Of a DNA stretch of 64,000 bases, positions 56,900 to 64,000 are shown piece by piece. Position numbers and translations under genes: made by a program. The DNA comes from Taudactylus pleione (Eukaryota > Chordata > Amphibia > Anura > Myobatrachidae): assembly GCA_031769625.1 (NCBI GenBank), contig JAUIMM010000584.1, positions 186,001 to 250,000 on the forward strand, given 5' to 3'. Every line of letters starts with the position of its first letter. The first letter of the stretch is position 1. The notes below the pieces were generated by a model. The model did not search any database and was not told where the DNA came from. It worked only from the letters and a program-made list of their open reading frames with translations.

Positions 56900-59335
56900 G
56901 AAGAAAGTGCCTCTCGAAGAACAAGAAAAGTATTTAGCTAGTTAGAGGAGTTTGCCACTTAGAGGTTAGAGCAGAGCCATCCAATGCGCATGAGTAGCAA
57001 GTGTGGAGATCAAAGGTGGAGCGGTGCCATCATATAAGAGCCATGGAGCCCACACTTGAGGGAACATATGACCTCTATCATGAAGATAGTAAGTGATATT
57101 TTCCATCTCCGCTATATGTCTGTTTTGCAACTTTACGGCAGAGAGGGATGGTGGAAGAGGGTTTTTCCATTTGCGAGCAATCAAACTCCTGGCAGCAACT
57201 AAAATATGGGATAACAATTTAACAAAGCGCTTATTAAAATCAGGAGGGGGAAAACTTAAAAGGAAGGTCCATGGGTCCTTCGTAATCGAGTTGTCAAATA
57301 TATATTATTCACAAGAGTATGGACCAAGGTCCAAAAGGGTTCGAGGGCTGGCAGGTCCACCAGATATGGGCTAGGGTACCCCAAAGGCCACAATTTTTCC
57401 AACAGAGGGCTGAAGCAGAGGGATACATATGGGAGAGCCGTACTGGGGTATATAATACCAGCGGTAGTATAATTTATAAGAAGTTTCTTTAAGGCGAGTA
57501 GAGATAGAGGTTTTAGCAATTGCCAGTTTCATGTCGTCCCAAGCCTCCCTCTTTAGGTGGGGGGCCAAGGTCTACTTCCCAGGAGGATTCATGGGGATTA
57601 TTAGTGGGGAGAACCACATTGACGAGTATATTGTAAATTTGAGAGATCATTCCCTTAGATATGGGGCAATGTTTACAGAGCCGTTCAAAGGGGATGAGGT
57701 CGCGAAGAAGCAGGGCTTGTGGTAGAGAACCTAAAAAGTGCCGTATTTGGAAATATTCAAAGGGCTTTAGGGGTTGGGCTGGACACTGTACTTGTAGGTC
57801 TGAGAAGCAAAGCCCCTGTGAACTAAAATCAGCAGGGATTTTAAGGACGCCTGTAGCCACGACTTCATGCGGGCCACATGCAAACCTGGGGGAAAATTAG
57901 TGTTATGCCATATGGGTGTAAGAGGAGATATAGGGGTGGGGATAGCAAATTTAAATTAGTATAAAGCCCATATCCGTAAAAGGAATTTAATTGTTGGTGG
58001 AAGGTTGGAGGAGGGAGGACGATGTTTCTTCTGTAGGCCCCACAGGGAGGATAGGTCTGGGGATTTGATATAATTGGGTTCAATATCAAGCCAGGAGGTC
58101 GCTCCTTGGGGGGAGTAGGAGGAAACAATTTGAGAAAAATGTGAGGCTAGGTAGTAGAGTTTAAAATCAGGGAGTCCTCTACCCCCCTTGGAAATAGGTT
58201 TTTTTTTTTTAGAATAGTCAAAGATAACCGAGGGGGTTTGCCCTTCCAAATAAACCGGTTAATACATTTCTGAATATTGTGAAGGAGAGTAAGGGGAACT
58301 GCCACCGGGAGGGTTTGGAAAAGGTAGAGCCATTTAGGGAGAACATTCATCTTGACTGCTATAATCCTGCCAGCCATGAGAGTATAAGCCCTTTCCAGGA
58401 GGCCAGAACTGCTTGAAGTTTTATAAAAAGCTGTGGAAAGTTCTCCGGATATAATTCGTAACGGGATGTCAGGAAGATCCCAAGATATTTGATTTTCCTA
58501 TGTTGCCATTTAAAATTGTAAGAGGATTTAATGGCCAAAGCGTCTCGATGAGGAATATGAAGCATGACCTCCGATTTAGAATCATTAATCTTATACCCAG
58601 AGAGTATACTATAGCGGTTTAGTAGGGGATAAAGGTTGGATAAAGAAATCAGAGGTTGAGTGAGCGTGAGCAAAATATCGTCAGCGAAAAGGGCGACCTT
58701 GGAAGAAGTATTCCCAACCTGCACTCCATGGATATTAGGGTTCAGTCGGATTAAGGATGCCAGAGGTTCTATCACAAGGGCAAAGATCAAAGGGGACAAG
58801 GGGCAGCCCTGCCTGGTGCCATTTGAGATAGCGAAACGGTCGGATGGGACGCCATTAATGGAGACTGTAGCGGAAGGGTTAGAGTAAAGGGCCATGGACA
58901 CCAGTCAGGAAGTCTCCCGATATCCCAAATGATCGCAGGGTTTGGGACATAAAGCTCCAGGAGATCCTATTGAATGCTTTTTCAGCATCGAGAGAAAGAA
59001 TTACAGCCGGGGATCTCCTAGAGTTCATGATATGAATTAGGTCTATGGTTCTACGGGTATTATCTCGAGCTTGACTTACTGGCACAAAGCCCACCTGATC
59101 ATAGTGGACCAAGGAGGGAAGGACCTGGTTGAGTCTGTTAGCTAAAATTTTGGCACAGATTTTAACTAGCACAATTGTGCGGGTCCTTACCCTCCTTAGG
59201 TATCACAACGATTCTACCCTCAAGCATATCCGTAGGGAAGGAGCCCCATGTAGAACATCATTAAAAAGGGAAAGCAGGTGGGGAACGAAATGCCCCATAA
59301 CAGATTATGATCTTTTATGCATCCTAATGCTTTGA
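56900..59335 (-). mobile_element. L1/Tx1-like LINE, RT to C-terminus, broken
   Basis: Minus strand: VKICAKILANRLNQVLPSLV, LSLDAEKAFNRISWSFM (59172-58879), then FAISNGTRQGCPLSPLIFAL, ALFADDILLTL (the FADD catalytic box near 58690) and KIKYLGIFLTSRYELYPENF (58901-58359). After further frameshifts come NRFIWKGKPPRLSL and PKEGGLGRHE near 57530. The 5' end is truncated around 59335, and the endonuclease and ORF1 are absent. It lies in TIMM22 intron 3 in the same orientation as the gene. Confidence 0.82.
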
Positions 59336-59635
59336 GGATTTTGTATTGAACCATAAACCAAAGGAGGCCAAAAGGTGGTGAATATTTCTATAGCCATTGC
59401 ACCACTGAAATAATCTACAATCTATGTGTATGGCCTCGCTGAATTTTACATAGTCAGTTAATCCCATTGGTCGTCACAGAGTATGGAGCCAGTTTTAGGT
59501 GATGACTATATTCTCTCACTTCCAACCTAAGCGCAAATTGTGTTTTCAGGAGGCCAACACCAGCATACACCCTATTCTTCCAGACATTCTATTAGAACTA
59601 TAAGCTACTTCTATGACAGATAATAAATCATTCAC

Positions 59636-59708
59636 CTCTGAAGCCAATAGCACCCCCTGTAATACATCCACTTATCACACTGTTCTTCCAGTCTGATTTT
59701 CCTCGATA
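59636..59708 (-). CDS. timm22: TIMM22, penultimate coding exon
   Basis: The acceptor attttag and donor AGAG|gtgaat flank 73 nt on the minus strand. It encodes YRGKSDWKNSVISGCITGGA then IGFR plus the first base of Ala. This is the loop and start of the third transmembrane helix (GCITGGAIGFRAG) of the Tim17/22/23 family, near identical to vertebrate TIMM22. Confidence 0.95.
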
Positions 59709-60273
59709 CTAAAATAGATATAAACCACAGTTAAAAGAGAAGTTATCTGTAATGAGACAAATAAATTATGTTGAACACAGATACACTTAAAATTCAAATG
59801 CAGGACACTTACTATTAGGCATTTGCAAGAAGAGTATATTGACAATGCTGCCACCCGGAAACGGGAGGTGAGTTAGATCATTGACAGTTATGCGGTCAAC
59901 AGTCAAAATGTTTAAAGCTATACTGCCAACACGATTAAAATGCTTTAAGAAAAAAAAAAAAAAAAAAAAAGGACTACTGCGTTTGCAATTCTACCGTCGA
60001 CAACACATACAAAACCCTACCAACTACCCCCCTGTACATAAACCTGTTCATTCTCACTGAAACACCAACTAATGTACTTTTAAACTATTAAAATCACAGC
60101 TCCATGTTCCATTTGAAATTCTGGTTACTGAAGTTTCCGCCTCCCCGTAGAATACACAAACCGGTAATCACCGGCCTAATGTTGATATCCGTACCCTAAA
60201 CACTCCCATCTCACAAGCTTTCATAGCAAGTCACTCTACTGGCAGAGTTTTCCAATCACCTGCGCTCTCCACC
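59709..60273 (-). other. TIMM22 intron, no recognised feature
   Basis: It holds a poly-A tract at about 59948-59970; nothing else was recognised. Confidence 0.45.
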
Positions 60274-60837
60274 TAAGGGTCGTATTCAATTAGTTTCGCA
60301 CCCGCAATACTTTGCCTACTTCGTGTGTTTTGTACACGAAAAACTTTGTGCGCGCCCCCGCTATTCGCCGTATTCAATTCCAAAGGACGCGAAAAAACAC
60401 ATCCCATCGAAACTCAAACAGGCGAAAAGTGCTGTCAAAGATGGGGAAATCAGCCTAACACCCCACAAAAGATGCACTAACATTGAGGATCAGTATAGGT
60501 GTCCCCGAATAGCCCTCCTGAAGCTATTTGGGGTACTTAAGTGCTTTCAAGTGCCTCTATATAGTGTTTTTGAACAAGTGGTGAAGAATAGCATTAAGCA
60601 GTATTTTTTCATGAAAATAAGTAGCACCTTTGCACCCCAAAACCGCAACCATGCATTTTTTTACACCTGCTAGTCATAGGCAAAACTTTTTTGCCTATTA
60701 CATTGCATTGACTTTCCGCGTACGCGAAAAGTCTTTGCAATTGAATACGACGAAAAGTTTCCGCCTGGCGAAATTACGTCATCCGCGATACTTTTTTGCA
60801 GATTACGGCTTTTCACCGCTAATTGAATACGGCCCTA
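60274..60837. mobile_element. MITE with TAGGGCCGTATTCAATTAG termini
   Basis: The left end taagggtcgtattcaattag and the right end ctaattgaatacggccctaa are inverted copies. The 564-nt body shows gcgaaaa/ttttcgc palindromic blocks and is shared, inverted, with the nested MITE at 39560-40800. Non-coding. Confidence 0.82.
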
Positions 60838-61876
60838 AGTCGGTTAGTAGTAGGCTCCAGTGTTGGAGATCCCGCTATTCTGCTAGTATGTTGCAGAGAC
60901 TTTACAGCTATTTGGTATAGGTGGAGTTCTTATTTAATGTTAACCCTACACCTAGCAAAGTAACCCCAGGCTAAGTTGCATGGCAAACAATTCACCCAAT
61001 GTTTACAGAAAACCTCAGCAATTGGGATACACATTTTCTCTACAATATTCCTTCAACAAATGATATCAAATTCAATATAAATAAAACAAAGCTGTGGCAG
61101 TGGAACATATAAATGTCCTCTGTGTGTAGGCAGCAGAGCTTTGTGTCAAGCTGTGAGACTGAACACAGAATGGCACAAATTCTATAGACAACCGATGGCT
61201 GGGTTCACGTTGTTCCCCCACTCAGTATGGCAATTACTTGCTAAAAATAACAGTACGACAAAGGAACCTTCACATTATTTTAAGACTTAAAGCTGTTGTT
61301 ATTTTACTTGAAAAGACCCATCTACGTGCAACTGACAGAGGTGGGTAATGTGCTGGAGACTTCTCCAACCAACGGTGACGGTAATAAAATAAATAAATGG
61401 ATATGTAAAGGTGAAAATGTGCCCTTAAAGTATACAATGTACCGAAAAAAAAAAATGCAATGGTTATATTTTTTCCCCATTAGTAACAAACATATTTTCG
61501 GGATCTTTACACAGCTTCTGTATAATAACTATTTGGTCTAACATCTCCGGATCAAAAGCTATGCTAGAGCATCCTATACTGAATACCTTAGTAAGGACAA
61601 ACTCCTTATAGCAAAGGAGTTTGAATAGCCTTTAAGATTTATTCTTTAGAATATGGCATGTTGAGGGAGTCTACAGTTTATAGATTTTAGTAGGGTCAAT
61701 GGTTCTAGAAGAGACTCAATCTGTCCTTAAGTGGTCAGGTGGGTAAATCCACCTCTATTGGGGTTATATAGCCTGCATCTGGGAAAATCAGAGAAGCCAT
61801 CTTTTGTAGTGGTGCTGGTTTCATTGCGTCCTACTTGGTTGTAGATGACAGATGTGTGATATTGCATTCATGTATT
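60838..61876 (-). other. TIMM22 intron, no recognised feature
   Basis: AT-rich sequence without exon, RNA gene or repeat termini that I can identify. Confidence 0.45.
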
Positions 61877-62222
61877 TAAGGGGGGATTCAATTGAATGCG
61901 ATGTTGAATAACGCCAGGAAAGAGTTCCCTGAGCTATTCAACTGGCCACGCTGTTAACCTTCTGCTGGCATCCTCCTGAGGTGTGAGCAGATATCTGAAT
62001 AAACTAGTGCTGCAATGCTAACTGAGGTTTTACCACGTGCGCTAACAGCATCGTGCCTGGCACAAGTCAGAAAATGTAGTTTACCACGATTACAACCCTG
62101 GAATAATGCTTTGTAAACTTCATCTCCAGATTTAAGCTCTGGGCGCGATGCGGACAACTGAATAGCTCCGGCCACTCATTCCCAGCACTAAACAACATCA
62201 CATTCAGTTGAATTCCCCCCCT
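61877..62222. mobile_element. MITE with GGGGGGATTCAATTGAATG termini
   Basis: The left end taaggggggattcaattgaa and the right end cagttgaattccccccctac are inverted. The interior also has facing arms (ctgagctattcaactggcc near 61930 versus gacaactgaatagctccggc near 62150). Length about 346 nt, non-coding. Confidence 0.78.
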
Positions 62223-62476
62223 ACATTTGTTAGCTAGCACTTTGCCAGCTTCGTTACACCTAGAGTAGTATCTACTACATAGGAGCGATGACTATTGATC
62301 TGGAAAATGTATAGGGAATATTTCTCTTTGCTTATTATTGTTTAATTGTTTGTGTATCTGATCGTATTATTTTAGCTGCTATTCAGGCAAAATGGTACGG
62401 TTCCGATTCCTGATCAAAATGTATAAAAACTAGAATGCATGAATTAACCCACATTACATGTATGCATTATACTTAC

Positions 62477-62673
62477 TGACTCCACTAGACATTCTGTGCA
62501 GGAGAACATTGCACCCACAATGGCAAAGTTCTTGGCATAGGACATTCCTCTCTGACCCATATCTTTCAACACTTCTCTGGCAGTAGGAGTGCGATAAGGA
62601 TCTTTAGGATCAAAACCTACATTTGTGTCGATGCCAGCAGTAAACACACCAAACGCTCCACCGAGGACAAAAC
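62477..62673 (-). CDS. timm22: TIMM22, exon 2 (core of the carrier translocase channel)
   Basis: On the minus strand, acceptor tttcccttag and donor GTCA|gtaagt bound 197 nt. The first two bases finish a Gly codon; then come FVLGGAFGVFTAGIDTNVGF, DPKDPYRTPTAREVLKDMGQ and RGMSYAKNFAIVGAMFSCTE, then CLVES. This is diagnostic TIMM22, the pore-forming inner-membrane subunit of the TIM22 complex that inserts multispanning carrier proteins in mitochondria. The exon covers the end of helix 1, the intermembrane loop with the conserved DPKDPYRTP block, and helix 2 with Cys residues (SCTEC). With the two downstream exons it gives about 115 of roughly 195 residues; exon 1 lies beyond 64000. The reading is intact. 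Confidence 0.97.
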
Positions 62674-63214
62674 CTAAGGGAAACAGCAGAGAATAATTTA
62701 GAGTGTATGGCAGATCTCAAAAACAGTAACTTACCACAAGAAGCATAATTACAGAATAATGTGTATATTTTCTGCCTGTAGAACATTTTGTATACATAAG
62801 AAAGCCTCTAAGACACTAAATCTATTCAAAAACATGGCAACTTGTAGTGATGCAGTCATTCAACATCTGGGTAGTTTAAATGGATTCATTCATAAAATTG
62901 GTATGAGGTGCACTGTGCAATATATCTAGTCATTTGTAACTATCTATAAATTAGCGATAATACATAAAGAATGCAAGAAAGGTTGTACAACAAAAATATG
63001 CCTACACAACAATGGGGTGTTTGCTTTCAGACAAAACAAACACTATCCATTAAAACCTAGCATTATAAACAAAACATTCTAAAAACAACTGTGACAAGCT
63101 GCAAACCTGAAGCTGGGCATGTTTTGTTTTTTTAACTGTGGAAAAAATATAAACTAATGTGTGTGTTTCTGTTCTGGTTTTGTGAACCTTTGAAGCGCTT
63201 CAAACAGAACAAAT
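62674..63214 (-). other. TIMM22 intron 1, no recognised feature
   Basis: AT-rich sequence; no exon or repeat terminus seen. Confidence 0.45.
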
Positions 63215-63660
63215 GGTATACAATCGGGAAACCAGCTGCCTTAATACTGGCAGCCGGCTTCCCTACTGTCATATCCCGGCGAGGGTGAGATGCCGGGCGT
63301 CTAGATGTAGACGCCTGACATTTCCCCGACGCCGGGAGACAGGTGCCCGGCATCCCGATCGGTGATGCCGGGTGCCGCGAGCGTACAGCCGCAGGGGGGT
63401 GGGGGAGGGTTAGGTTTAGGGCACCCGGGGAGGGACTTTGGGTTAGGCAACCCCCCCGGAAGGGTTAGGCTAGGGAGGGTTAGGGTTAGGCACCCACAGG
63501 GGGGACTTAGGTTTAGTCAGCGGGGAAGGGGGGATTAAGGTTAGGCACTTGGGGGGGGAGGTTAGGCACCCCTAAGGAGGGTTAGGTTAGTATATACTTA
63601 CCTTAGCGACGATCGGGATTTCCAGCGCTGTCGGGCTTCCGCTGCCGGGAACTCTGCTGC
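63215..63660. repeat. GC-rich interspersed repeat with TTAGGG-like tract
   Basis: It starts near tcgggaaaccagctgcctta and includes hairpins (gccgggcgtctagatgtaga; gacgccgggagacaggtgcc). 63400-63590 is a degenerate G-rich tandem array around GGGTTAGG and GGTTAGGCACCC. A shorter copy lies at about 37447-37675. Confidence 0.7.
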
Positions 63661-64000
63661 TGTCGGCCAGGCGCTGCCGGGAATCAAACAGATTCCGAAC
63701 AAACAGCACTTTACTTTTAATATTGTTATGGTATTTGTGCTGAAGTTCACCAGAAGAAAGCTCCGACCTGCTTCTCAGGCAGTGCAAAAGCAGCACAGTG
63801 CTACAGAGGTGTTTGCAGAGGGAAATGTTTTGTGTTTTATTGGCATAGCACATTGCACTGCATTGGAAATTGTATGCTAATTTCTTCACTGTTCTCCAAT
63901 ATCAAAGAAAACAAGTCATTTCATCAACCATGACTGCTCCTAACAGGGAACACATCAGCTTGGCAGCAGTATATCACTCACATCCATGCTGTGACGATGC
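63661..64000 (-). other. TIMM22 intron 1, no recognised feature
   Basis: No exon-like sequence was seen up to the window edge; TIMM22 exon 1 must lie further upstream on the minus strand. Confidence 0.45.

Overview
The window is vertebrate genomic DNA, most likely from an amphibian (probably a frog). It has small exons in very large introns, an ortholog of the mitochondrial carrier translocase TIMM22, and an intergenic/intronic fill dominated by DIRS-type tyrosine-recombinase retrotransposons with L2-like and L1/Tx1-like LINEs, a tRNA-type SINE and many MITEs. The species is an inference from repeat content.

Host genes. A plus-strand gene encoding a coiled-coil protein contributes five small in-phase exons at 2.85-7.67 kb and a terminal exon at 38.14 kb; its last visible intron is about 30.5 kb and nearly all transposon. 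I could not name it. TIMM22 lies on the minus strand in convergent orientation: its last three coding exons are at 62.5, 59.7 and 55.4 kb, and exon 1 lies beyond the right edge.

Transposons. 1-2.4 kb: decayed 3' part of a DIRS element. 7.8-30.6 kb: an old DIRS element (A) interrupted by three DIRS elements of another family: E1 (9.24-15.09 kb, fairly young), E2 (16.94-22.77 kb, decayed) and E3 (23.97-29.34 kb, fairly young). 31.5-32.5 kb: a MITE with a C-rich minisatellite and a row of hairpins. 33.6-36.4 kb: a decayed 5'-truncated DIRS (C). 37.25-41.2 kb: five or more MITEs. 43.15-51.81 kb: minus-strand DIRS element B, same family as A, which is a tandem chimera of two copies. 51.8-54.5 kb: L2-like LINE. 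56.3-59.3 kb: L1/Tx1-like fragments inside TIMM22 intron 3. 60-64 kb: more MITEs and a TTAGGG-like G-rich repeat.

The DIRS elements show the classic plan: inverted terminal repeats (ITRs), a Gag-like ORF, an RT-RNase H-methyltransferase-like ORF, a tyrosine recombinase (YR) in an overlapping frame, and an internal complementary region (ICR) equal to the reverse complement of the two outer ends joined. No copy looks autonomous: E1 has a mutated RT catalytic motif and gag frameshifts, E3 has a stop and a 563-bp deletion, and B is rearranged and frameshifted. The most unusual signals are the E3 RNase H/MT::YR in-frame fusion, the chimeric element B with an inverted gag patch, a splice-donor-like or palindromic motif kept at the right end of every DIRS family here, and the serial-hairpin MITE.
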